Source of the DNA: JBCCZC01 sp039188505
GTDB lineage: Bacteria; Pseudomonadota; Gammaproteobacteria; Xanthomonadales; SZUA-38
Reading direction: 5' to 3'
DNA: 9,390 bases
Assembly (NCBI GenBank): GCA_039188505.1
Contig: JBCCZC010000218.1
Location: forward strand, 1-9,390
In this document: positions 1 to 5,417 of the stretch, one piece after another
Layout of the letters: every line of letters starts with the position of its first letter
Position numbering within the stretch: position 1 is the first letter of the stretch
The notes under the pieces: model-generated
The model's input: the letters and a program-made list of their open reading frames with translations, nothing else
Told to the model about the DNA's origin: nothing
Database searches by the model: none
Made by a program: the position numbers and the translations under genes

Positions 1-646
1 CCGTTTCCGCGTCGAGGTCGTTGTAGTGGAGGTAAAGCGCAAGATCGAGCGCCGGTTCAGCGCGACCCGAGAACTCCCAGTCGATGACGCCGTGAACGCC
101 CACGTTACCGATGACGTTGGTGGCGACCAGATCCAGATGGCATAGGGCCTCCGACCACGATCCGGCCTCCTCGGCCCACGCCTCGCAGACTTCCTGGACC
201 GGCTCCGCCAGCTCGTGTCGGCGCTCGGCCGGCAGCTCATACAGGTAACCGTTCAGGGCGGCGATCGGCTCGATCCGGGGAACGGTGGTGGCCGGCCGAC
301 CGTGCAGATCCGCGAGCCAGGTCCCCATCAAGCGCTGTCCTGACGACGATCGCGCGTGGTCGCGCGTCCAGACGGGTTCGTTGCGATAGACGTAGAGGAG
401 GTAGCCGTCGTTGATCCCGTTGCGGATGACTTCCGGCGCCCAGCGCGCATCGGCGATCGTGTCGAGCACCATGCGCTCACGCTGCCGGTCAACGCCGCGG
501 GCATCAACGTTAACGCGCAGCACCCACCGTCCGAAATCGCCGGTGACGAGAAATGACTGGTTGGTGACGCCGCCGCGCAGCGGCGCCATCTGGATGTCTT
601 CACCCCTCAGCTCTGGGACGACGCTCGCCCAGTCCCGGATGTTCAT
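1..646 (-). CDS. Phosphotransferase, probable thiamine kinase (C-terminus beyond window)
   Basis: An open frame of 215 codons runs from an ATG at 646 to the window edge. It reads as an APH/choline-kinase-fold phosphotransferase. The N-lobe has a glycine-rich loop, LRGGVTNQSFLV (residues 23-34), then VLRVN carrying no lysine (42-46). The C-lobe has LMGTWLADLHG (106-116), the Brenner-type catalytic motif HLDLVATN (170-177: H170, D172, N177) and the metal-binding VIDWEFSG (187-194: D189), followed by EPALDLA. The family includes aminoglycoside, choline, homoserine and thiamine kinases. Thiamine is inferred as the substrate because the gene is last in a TPP-riboswitch operon directly after a PnuC/PnuT transporter; phosphorylation would trap imported thiamine in the cytoplasm. 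The start overlaps the transporter gene by 47 bp in another frame. GGAAGG lies 15 nt upstream of the ATG, a rather long spacing. A later start would delete the glycine-rich loop region, so 646 is preferred. Confidence 0.85.
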   Translation of the reverse strand, partial: MNIRDWASVVPELRGEDIQMAPLRGGVTNQSFLVTGDFGRWVLRVNVDARGVDRQRERMVLDTIADARWAPEVIRNGINDGYLLYVYRNEPVWTRDHARSSSGQRLMGTWLADLHGRPATTVPRIEPIAALNGYLYELPAERRHELAEPVQEVCEAWAEEAGSWSEALCHLDLVATNVIGNVGVHGVIDWEFSGRAEPALDLALYLHYNDLDAET

Positions 647-1256
647 GTGCTGACTGCTGTGCCTTCCAGCTCAAAGCCCAAGAACGATACCCGAAGACGA
701 TGATGATGAGGTATACGAAAAATAATACCGCCGTGAGGACGAACCCCTTCTGCAGGTACAGGTAGATGGCAGTGCTGTCGATCACGAACCAGTAGAGCCA
801 GTTCTCGAGGACCTTCCGGGCGACCATCCACGTCGTTACCACCGCGAACCAGGTCGTGAAGGCATCGAGGTAGGGATAGTCTGCATTCGTGTAACGGTCG
901 AACAGCGTTCCGGCCACGACGACGACCACGCTCGTCCCGCCGATGACGGTGAGGTGGCGACCGGCAGACCAGCGCTGCACCGGGAGCTCGCCGCGGTCGC
1001 CTCCCCCATGGCGCCACTGCCACCAGCCGTAGACGGCCATGACCAGATAGAAGACGTTGAGCAGCGACTCCTGCAGCAGCGCGACTTCGTAGAAGAGGCC
1101 GATGTAGATCGCCGTGCTACCGAACGCGCACGCCCAGCACCAGATATTTTCGCGGACCGCCAGCACGAGATAGCCCAGCGCGAGCGCCACCGCGACCGCC
1201 TCGAGGACGGTCATCGCCTCGAGACCTGCGAGGAGGCCTTCGAGCAACGCGCTCAT
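600..1256 (-). CDS. pnuT: PnuC/PnuT-family transporter, probable thiamine importer
   Basis: A 218-residue inner-membrane protein with about seven hydrophobic segments (roughly residues 15-34, 38-57, 62-81, 102-118, 131-146, 150-168 and 172-192). It has hallmarks of the PnuC (NMN transporter) fold: RENIWCW near 35-41, the QESLLNVFYL segment (62-71), YGWWQW (76-81), and ENWLYWFVIDSTAIYLYLQKG (151-171, tryptophan-rich) before a final GYRSW. PnuC relatives carry nicotinamide riboside, riboflavin (PnuX) or thiamine (PnuT) by facilitated diffusion coupled to cytoplasmic phosphorylation. The TPP riboswitch, TonB receptor and thiamine-binding protein in the same operon point to thiamine. The ATG overlaps the stop of the upstream gene as ATGA, so translation is probably coupled. 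The last 20 or so residues are hydrophilic and overlap the kinase gene. The family is certain; substrate is inferred from context. Confidence 0.88.
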   Translation of the reverse strand: MSALLEGLLAGLEAMTVLEAVAVALALGYLVLAVRENIWCWACAFGSTAIYIGLFYEVALLQESLLNVFYLVMAVYGWWQWRHGGGDRGELPVQRWSAGRHLTVIGGTSVVVVVAGTLFDRYTNADYPYLDAFTTWFAVVTTWMVARKVLENWLYWFVIDSTAIYLYLQKGFVLTAVLFFVYLIIIVFGYRSWALSWKAQQSAHEHPGLGERRPRAEG

Positions 1257-1516
1257 TCCGGCGAGAGATCGCCGTTGAGCACCTTCATGACGAACGGGGC
1301 CTTGGGAGTCTCCGCGTGCGTGGTGGCCATCTCGCCGGCGAGGATCTCGAGCACCCGCGCGTAGGGGCCGAAGACCTGCGTGCTCATCGTGTTGGTGAGC
1401 ACCCGGATCTCCGGGTAGCCGTTAAGTCGCTCGATGAAGTCCTGGATCGGTCCGAGGAACTCATCGCTGAGGGGATACAGTGAGATCTCGACCGAAATTC
1501 TGGCTTCCTCGGTCAC
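1253..1516 (-). CDS. Small thiamine-binding protein, YkoF/MTH1187 (UPF0045) type
   Basis: An 87-residue protein with no signal peptide or membrane segment, so cytoplasmic. It reads as the MTH1187/YkoF ferredoxin-like fold (Thiamine-BP, COG0011): ISVEISLYPLSDEF (7-20) followed by a helix with IQDFIERL (24-31), then LTNTMSTQVFGPYARVLEILA (40-60) and a final strand APFVMKVLNG (73-82). Members bind thiamine or hydroxymethylpyrimidine and often sit in TPP-regulated loci; here the protein may buffer or deliver imported thiamine. No ATG is available. GTG at 1516 lies 2 nt after the receptor stop codon, and GTG at 1525 would overlap that stop; neither has a clear Shine-Dalgarno, so translational coupling to the receptor gene is likely. 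The stop overlaps the transporter start as ATGA. At 87-90 residues it is slightly shorter than the usual 95-105. Confidence 0.8.
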   Translation of the reverse strand: MTEEARISVEISLYPLSDEFLGPIQDFIERLNGYPEIRVLTNTMSTQVFGPYARVLEILAGEMATTHAETPKAPFVMKVLNGDLSPE

Positions 1517-1518
1517 CG

Positions 1519-3579
1519 CTACCACCGCCACTGGGCCGTCACGCCGTAGTGGCGCGGATCTCCTGGCTGCACGTAGAGCCGGTCCGGAAAATCGGGCGGC
1601 TCGAGGCCGAAGAAGAAGCCGCGCTGCGCGTAGAGCTCGTCCGTGACGTTGCGGCCCCAGGCGTAGACTGCCCAGCTGTCGGTCTCGTAGCCGAACCTCA
1701 GATTCAGCAGCTCGTAGGACTCCGAGCGCTGGTCGTGGCTGTCGGAGAAGAAGAACGCATCCGTCCCCGTGAAGTCGGCGCGCGCGAACCAGCCGGAGAA
1801 CGTCCGGTACTCGGCGCCAAGGGCGAACTGGTAGCTGGGCGCGTGGGCCTGCTCGCGGCCGTCGAGCGTTCGCTCCGGCGTCTCGAGGTCGTTGAACTCC
1901 GTCTCGAGCAGACCCAGGGCGCCGAACAGGCGCCAACGGTCGCTGACCTGCCAGTCGGCCTCGGCCTCCACGCCGTAGTTGCTGCCGCCTGCCGCATTGT
2001 CGGTGAAGAAGACGAACGTCAGCGGATCCGTGGGATCAACCTGGAAGGAGGTCCCGACCTGGACGTCGTCACGGTCGGAGTAGAACACGGATACGGAGGC
2101 CGCCAGGCGGTTGTCGAGGAAGCGTCCGCGGATGCCGCCCTCCAGGTTCCAGAGGTACTCGGCGTCATATTCCCGGCGGTCCTCAGGCACGCTCAGACCG
2201 AGGTTGAAGCCGCCGGCCTTGAAGCCGCGGGCCAGCGTTGCGTAGACCGTCCGGCGGTCGTCGAGGTCGTGGCGGATGGAGAGCTGCCCGCCGACCATGG
2301 TCTCGGAGGGATCGAGGTCCAGCCCGTTGCCATCCGTGTAGTCGGCCGACCAACGCTCGACGCGGAGACCCGCGGTCAGCGTGGTGGCGCTGGAAAGGGC
2401 CACGTCGAGCTGGCCGAAGCCCGCGATGCGATCGGCCTCGTAGCTGCTGGTGAGATCCCGGAAGACCTCGTCGTTGAAGAAGTCCAGGAACCGATTGTCC
2501 TCCTCGAGCGACTGCCAGTAGAGGCCGACTAGCCACGCCGTACTGCCGCCGAAGATCTCTCCGCCGGGGGTGGATACCAGGCGGAATTCCTGGCTGAGGG
2601 TCTCGCGGGTTCGATCGGTTTCCGAGGTGAAGTCGTAGGGCGCGAACTCGCCCCAGAAATCGTCATTACCCCAGTCGCCGTCGAAGCTGTAGAGGATGTC
2701 CGAGTCAGCCCAGGTGGTCAGGCTGACGAGCTCCGCGCCTTCGAGGCCGGTGTAGCTGGCCCGCGCCGCCAGGCCCGTCGATTCCTGCACGTCCCGGCCG
2801 GGATCGTCGGTATTCATGACGAACGAGTTGTCGGGAGCGAAGGCATCGAAGCCGTTGTCGATGTCGATGGTCAGCGCCGTCAGGTCGATGACGAGGTCAT
2901 CCGTGGCGAGCCAGCGCAGCTTCAGGCGCCCCGTCAGCTCGTCGCGACCGTCGGTGTCGTCACGGCCGAGGAAAACGTTGTCCCGAAATCCATCGGCTTC
3001 GTACTGCTGTACCGCGACGCGCCCGAGCAGCCGCTCATCTTCCGTGAGCGCGCCACCAATAGCCGCGCCGAGGCTCCACTGTCCGTAGTCCCCAGCCATG
3101 GCTTCGACCCGGGCGTCGGTTTCGGCAGAGGGGTCGCGGGAGCGGATGTAGACCAGTCCGGCCAGGGCATTGGCGCCGTAGCGCGTGCCCTGAGGGCCGC
3201 GCAGCACCTCGACCTGATCGATATCGAAGAGCGTCCCGACCGTCCCGATCCCGGAGAAATCGATGTCATCGACGAGGAAACCCACGGACGGGTTGGGGGC
3301 GCCCTCGTACTGGCTGCGTTCGCCGATACCGCGGATCTGGAAGAACCGGGGTCGGTTGGTCGCGGTCGAGTAGTTGAGGTTGGGCACGAGGTCGACCACC
3401 TCGGCGAAGTGCTGCTGGGCCGCGGCCTGCAGCGTCTTCGCATCGATGATCGCGATGCTGGCGGGCACTTCGCGTGCCGTTGCCTCGCGCAGGGACGCCG
3501 TGACAACGACTTCCTCGATCTCGTCGGTGGCAGTCTGACCGGCGCCGAGCGCGGCCAGCAGGGTGATTTCGGTGAGCAT
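1519..3579 (-). CDS. TonB-dependent outer-membrane receptor, probable thiamine uptake
   Basis: A 686-residue TonB-dependent receptor. After a short hydrophobic N-terminus (1-15, probably a compact signal peptide) comes a TonB-box-like IEEVVVTAS (21-29). The plug domain follows (about 30-150): VPASIAIIDA, VVDLVPNLNY, FFQIRGIGER, VGFLVDDIDF, then VEVLRGPQGTRYGANALAGLVYI (123-145). The remainder is a beta-barrel ending YGVTAQWRW, with an aromatic last residue as needed by the BAM complex. Family length is 650-800, so it is complete. GGAGGAG at 3584-3590 lies 4 nt before the ATG. The gene is first behind a TPP riboswitch and is followed by thiamine-binding, transport and kinase genes, so thiamine or a thiamine precursor is the likely ligand. 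This resembles the TPP-regulated receptors called Omr1/OmpThi in comparative genomics. Family call is firm; ligand is inferred from regulation and neighbours. Confidence 0.93.
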   Translation of the reverse strand: MLTEITLLAALGAGQTATDEIEEVVVTASLREATAREVPASIAIIDAKTLQAAAQQHFAEVVDLVPNLNYSTATNRPRFFQIRGIGERSQYEGAPNPSVGFLVDDIDFSGIGTVGTLFDIDQVEVLRGPQGTRYGANALAGLVYIRSRDPSAETDARVEAMAGDYGQWSLGAAIGGALTEDERLLGRVAVQQYEADGFRDNVFLGRDDTDGRDELTGRLKLRWLATDDLVIDLTALTIDIDNGFDAFAPDNSFVMNTDDPGRDVQESTGLAARASYTGLEGAELVSLTTWADSDILYSFDGDWGNDDFWGEFAPYDFTSETDRTRETLSQEFRLVSTPGGEIFGGSTAWLVGLYWQSLEEDNRFLDFFNDEVFRDLTSSYEADRIAGFGQLDVALSSATTLTAGLRVERWSADYTDGNGLDLDPSETMVGGQLSIRHDLDDRRTVYATLARGFKAGGFNLGLSVPEDRREYDAEYLWNLEGGIRGRFLDNRLAASVSVFYSDRDDVQVGTSFQVDPTDPLTFVFFTDNAAGGSNYGVEAEADWQVSDRWRLFGALGLLETEFNDLETPERTLDGREQAHAPSYQFALGAEYRTFSGWFARADFTGTDAFFFSDSHDQRSESYELLNLRFGYETDSWAVYAWGRNVTDELYAQRGFFFGLEPPDFPDRLYVQPGDPRHYGVTAQWRW

Positions 3580-3613
3580 GGATCTCCTCCGGGCGATGCC
3601 TGGTTCGAGATCC
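3580..3613 (-). promoter_or_regulatory. Candidate Shine-Dalgarno sequestor hairpin of the riboswitch
   Basis: On the minus strand GGATCTC (3613-3607) is perfectly complementary to GAGATCC (3586-3580), a 7-bp stem with a 20-nt loop. The 3' arm overlaps the end of the GGAGGAG Shine-Dalgarno (3590-3584) and touches the receptor ATG (3579). The stem would hide the ribosome site and fits an OFF state when TPP is bound. Pairing was found by eye; no folding energy was computed. Confidence 0.5.
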
Positions 3614-3650
3614 GGTGTGCGGCGGAAAGAACAGCGGTTGTTGCCTGGCT

Positions 3651-3767
3651 GGACCCATTCCTACGCCGGTACGATCCGGATCAGGTGCAAAGGGTTCGCG
3701 GCTCCGCCGCATCTCAGGTCAGGGCAACCTGTCGTCCGACAGGTCGCAGAGACCACCCCTTGGGATC
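3651..3767 (-). promoter_or_regulatory. TPP (THI-box) riboswitch aptamer
   Basis: The minus strand carries the conserved TPP aptamer in correct order. P1 is formed by GATCCCA (3767-3761) and TGGGTC (3657-3652, one T bulged). P2 is formed by AAGGGGT (from 3761) and ACCCTTT (3695-3689). P3 pairs GGTC (3754-3751) with GACC (3720-3717) and carries an extra P3a hairpin, ACCTGTC-GGAC-GACAGGT (3744-3727). The diagnostic CTGAGAT is at 3717-3711. The second sensor helix reads CACCTGATCCGG (3687-3676) with P5 closing CCGG, then GGCGTAGGAA. These match the THI-box consensus CTGAGA...ACCTGATCYGGRT...CCRGCGTAGG. TPP binding should turn off the downstream receptor, binding protein, transporter and kinase genes. 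No U-rich terminator follows, so control is more likely at translation initiation. Confidence 0.95.
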
Positions 3768-3800
3768 ACCGCGCCAAAGCACATGCGCGGTAGGCCGCGA

Positions 3801-3828
3801 ATGATACGCGGCCGCGGCGCTGCCGCAA
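3801..3828 (-). promoter_or_regulatory. Candidate sigma-70 promoter of the thiamine operon
   Basis: On the minus strand TTGCGG (3828-3823) and TATCAT (3806-3801) are separated by 16 nt. The -10 matches TATAAT at five of six positions and the -35 at four of six. Transcription would start near 3794, about 27 nt before the first paired base of the riboswitch, a sensible leader. No competing better match was seen in the 110 bp between the aptamer and hspQ. Confidence 0.5.
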
Positions 3829-3840
3829 AATGGAGGCAAC

Positions 3841-3869
3841 CTTGAATTGCTGGCGCGGAGTTTGCATAT
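3841..3869 (+). promoter_or_regulatory. Candidate heat-shock (sigma-32-like) promoter of hspQ
   Basis: CTTGAAT (3841-3847) matches the sigma-32 -35 consensus CTTGAAA at six of seven positions. TTGCATAT (3862-3869), 14 nt downstream, matches the CATnT half of the -10 consensus CCCCATnT but lacks the leading C run. The same region also reads as a weak sigma-70 pair, TTGAAT and CATATC with 17 nt between. Either way initiation would fall at or just before the hspQ ATG. Confidence 0.4.
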
Positions 3870-3876
3870 CTCCGCC

Positions 3877-4200
3877 ATGGACAACGAATCCCGATCCGGC
3901 AAATTCAGCGTGGGCCAGATCGTCTGGCACGAACGCTTCAACTACCGCGGCGTCATCTTCGACGTCGATCCGGAATTCATGCTGCCCGATGAGTGGTACG
4001 ACAAGGTCGCCAAATACGAGGCGTCGCGCGAGCAGCCCTGGTACAAGGTGCTGGTCGACGGGACGGACCAGGAAGCCTACGTGGCCGAGCAACACCTCTG
4101 CGAGATGCTGGAAGCCGAACCCATCCAGCACGAGGCGGTGGACCATATCTTCGACCGCTTCGAGGATGGGAAGTATCTGCCGGGGTACCAGGTTCACTGA
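3877..4200 (+). CDS. hspQ: Heat shock protein HspQ (YccV-like)
   Basis: A 107-residue protein of the HspQ/YccV family (usually 100-110 residues). Recognisable segments are KFSVGQIVWHERFNYRGVIFDVDPEF (9-34), WYDKVAKYEA (40-49), the signature QPWYKVLVDG (53-62) and EAYVAEQHLCEM (66-77). E. coli HspQ is a small cytosolic heat-shock protein that binds hemimethylated DNA, affects DnaA levels and acts as a specificity-enhancing factor and substrate of Lon protease; the same kind of role is expected here. The ATG at 3877 is preferred over an in-frame TTG at 3847 because the domain begins right after it and the TTG lies inside the likely promoter. No ordinary Shine-Dalgarno is close: the nearest GGAG is 16 nt upstream, inside an inverted repeat. 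It is divergent from the thiamine operon, with no evident functional link. Confidence 0.92.
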   Translation: MDNESRSGKFSVGQIVWHERFNYRGVIFDVDPEFMLPDEWYDKVAKYEASREQPWYKVLVDGTDQEAYVAEQHLCEMLEAEPIQHEAVDHIFDRFEDGKYLPGYQVH

Positions 4201-4470
4201 GAGCACTCGCGTGCCCTGGGCGCGATTAGTCGGACCAGACGGCAACCCCTCTCGATTCCGGCCGGCTCGGCTGCGAGGCGGAGCAGCGATACGAGCCTGC
4301 CCGAATGCCATGCGCTGGCAATCCGCTTCTACGCTCCTGAAGACAAAGCTAGCGAGTCTGAGCGGTTTTTCGAGCGCAGCTCGAAAAGAAGCGATACGAG
4401 CCTTCCCTTAGGTCTTCGCCTCGCTCGTGAGGCGAGCAGCGATACGAGCCTTCTCTTAGGAGCTTACCCC
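4201..4470. other. Convergent intergenic spacer with structured repeats
   Basis: A 270-bp gene-free spacer between convergent hspQ and the anti-sigma-like gene. It holds three hairpins, each followed by the same 14-bp sequence. A 9-bp perfect inverted repeat, TTTTCGAGC-GCA-GCTCGAAAA (4367-4387), could stop transcription from either side but has no following U run. Short frames crossing the spacer look non-coding. Confidence 0.7.
4285..4460 (+). repeat. Three hairpin-plus-AGCGATACGAGCCT repeats
   Basis: AGCGATACGAGCCT occurs at 4285-4298, 4390-4403 and 4438-4451. The last two copies extend to 23 bp (4390-4412 and 4438-4460) with one mismatch, ending TTAGG. Each copy is directly preceded by an inverted repeat of different sequence: GCTCGGC-loop-GCGGAGC (about 4265-4284, one mismatch), TTTTCGAGC-GCA-GCTCGAAAA (4367-4387) and CGCCTC-GCTCGT-GAGGCG (4417-4434). 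The pattern, a variable palindrome followed by a constant tail, resembles REP-type or other dispersed extragenic elements. No transposase is nearby. Confidence 0.75.
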
Positions 4471-4863
4471 TTAGGCGTTCTCCACGAGTCCGCGAATCCG
4501 CTCCAGGTCGCGGCGGACGCGTTGCATTTCCGCTTCCAGCGCCGCTTCACGCGCCAGCAGCATCGCGTCCACAGAGCCCCGTGCAACCTCGGCCACGGGC
4601 GCCGCTTCGACAGCTTCAGCCGCAACCACTGGGGTCGGTGTGGCGTCGACCGTTGGTGTGGATTGCTGGCTAAAGCCGATGGCCACGGCAACCGCAAACG
4701 CTGCCGCGACGCCGAAGGCGGGCCAGCGCCAGCCGGGGCCCGTCGCCCGCTCGGGCGCCTCATTGCGGATCGCGTCCAGCACGGCGTGGCGCACGCGCTG
4801 CGGCGCTTCGCCACGGATATCGGTCGCGTCCGTCCGCAACCGCTGTTCGATGTCAGTATGCAT
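4471..4863 (-). CDS. Single-pass membrane protein, probable anti-sigma factor
   Basis: A 130-residue protein directly after an ECF sigma gene, overlapping it by 11 bp. Residues 1-45 are a charged, helical, presumably cytoplasmic part (HTDIEQRLRTDA, QRVRHAVLDAIRNEAPERA). One membrane helix lies at about 47-64 (WPAFGVAAAFAVAVAIGF). An Ala/Pro/Val-rich linker follows, then a charged coiled-coil-like tail (about 102-128, LAREAALEAEMQRVRRDLER). Gene order, topology and translational coupling are typical of ECF anti-sigma factors, in which the N-terminal part holds the sigma factor at the membrane. I see no zinc-binding HxxxCxxC motif and no named family. The ATG at 4863 has GGGGAGG (4874-4880) 10 nt upstream; a longer in-frame form would run through the sigma gene and is unlikely. 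The role is inferred from context. Confidence 0.75.
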   Translation of the reverse strand: MHTDIEQRLRTDATDIRGEAPQRVRHAVLDAIRNEAPERATGPGWRWPAFGVAAAFAVAVAIGFSQQSTPTVDATPTPVVAAEAVEAAPVAEVARGSVDAMLLAREAALEAEMQRVRRDLERIRGLVENA

Positions 4864-5410
4864 TGCTGATCTGCCTCCCCGGCAGGTTCCGGGCCTCGAG
4901 CGCGTCGCCCAGCTTGCGGCGCGCCCGATGCAGGTTGACCTTGACCCACGCCTGGCTTCGACCGACAGCGCGCCCCACTTCCGCGATGTCGAACTCCTCA
5001 CCATAGTAAAGCCAGAGCGCGCTGAATTGCGCGTCGTTCAGGATCTGCCGCGCAAGCGGCCATAGATTGTCACGGGTCTCGACGCTCACGCAGTGCTCCA
5101 GCGGCGAGGGCTCTTCGGCCACAGCAACCGGCGCTTCGGGTGCCTCGCGACGGTGCCTACGACCGGCCTCGCGCACCGCGATGGTGAACAGCCAGGTCGA
5201 GAATCGCCATGTGTCGCGATAGGTGCGAAGACGACGCCACGCCTGCAGAAAAGTCTCCTGCAGCGTGTCCTGGGCATCCGCGTGGCTGAGGCCCCGGAGC
5301 CGAAGGAAACGGAAGAGCCGGTCGTCCCACTCGCTCATGAGTCGGTCGAACGCGTCCACCGAGCCCTGCTGGGCCCGATGGACGAGATCCTGTTCGGTCG
5401 CGCGGTCCAC
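4853..5410 (-). CDS. ECF-type RNA polymerase sigma factor
   Basis: A 185-residue sigma-70 family protein of the extracytoplasmic-function class (usual 160-200). Region 2 spans about 8-85: LVHRAQQGSVDAFDRLM, DRLFRFLRLRG, ADAQDTLQETFLQAWRRL and FSTWLFTIAVREAGRR, covering core binding and -10 recognition. A variable linker rich in Ala, Pro and Glu follows (90-108). Region 4 (about 115-172) has a helix-turn-helix for the -35: FSALWLYYGEEFDIAEVGRAVGRSQAWVKVNLHRARRKL. The start is GTG at 5410, 7 nt after the stop of the secreted-protein gene, with no convincing Shine-Dalgarno, so coupled translation is likely. The stop overlaps the next gene. It probably directs the operon it lies in. The ECF subgroup cannot be assigned by eye. 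Confidence 0.93.
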   Translation of the reverse strand: MDRATEQDLVHRAQQGSVDAFDRLMSEWDDRLFRFLRLRGLSHADAQDTLQETFLQAWRRLRTYRDTWRFSTWLFTIAVREAGRRHRREAPEAPVAVAEEPSPLEHCVSVETRDNLWPLARQILNDAQFSALWLYYGEEFDIAEVGRAVGRSQAWVKVNLHRARRKLGDALEARNLPGRQISNAY

Positions 5411-5417
5411 CCGTCGT

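Noticed and set aside
1253..1936. Long minus-strand form of the thiamine-binding protein (227 residues)
   Set aside because: The first 140 residues are an arginine-rich out-of-frame reading of the receptor barrel; the real domain starts after the receptor stop.
1480..2532. A 350-codon open frame on the plus strand opposite the TonB receptor gene
   Set aside because: It lies wholly antisense to a clearly recognisable receptor, has no domain motif, and its composition is what GC-rich antisense frames give.
3847..3876. TTG start for hspQ adding ten residues
   Set aside because: It falls inside the candidate promoter, and HspQ family proteins begin close to the KFSVGQ segment; ATG 3877 suffices.
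4367..4387. 9-bp inverted repeat as a classical intrinsic terminator
   Set aside because: No U run follows the stem on either strand outside the stem itself; kept only as part of the repeat structure.
4864..5004. Upstream extension of the anti-sigma-like protein to 177 residues
   Set aside because: The extra residues are an out-of-frame reading of sigma region 4; the ATG at 4863 has its own Shine-Dalgarno.
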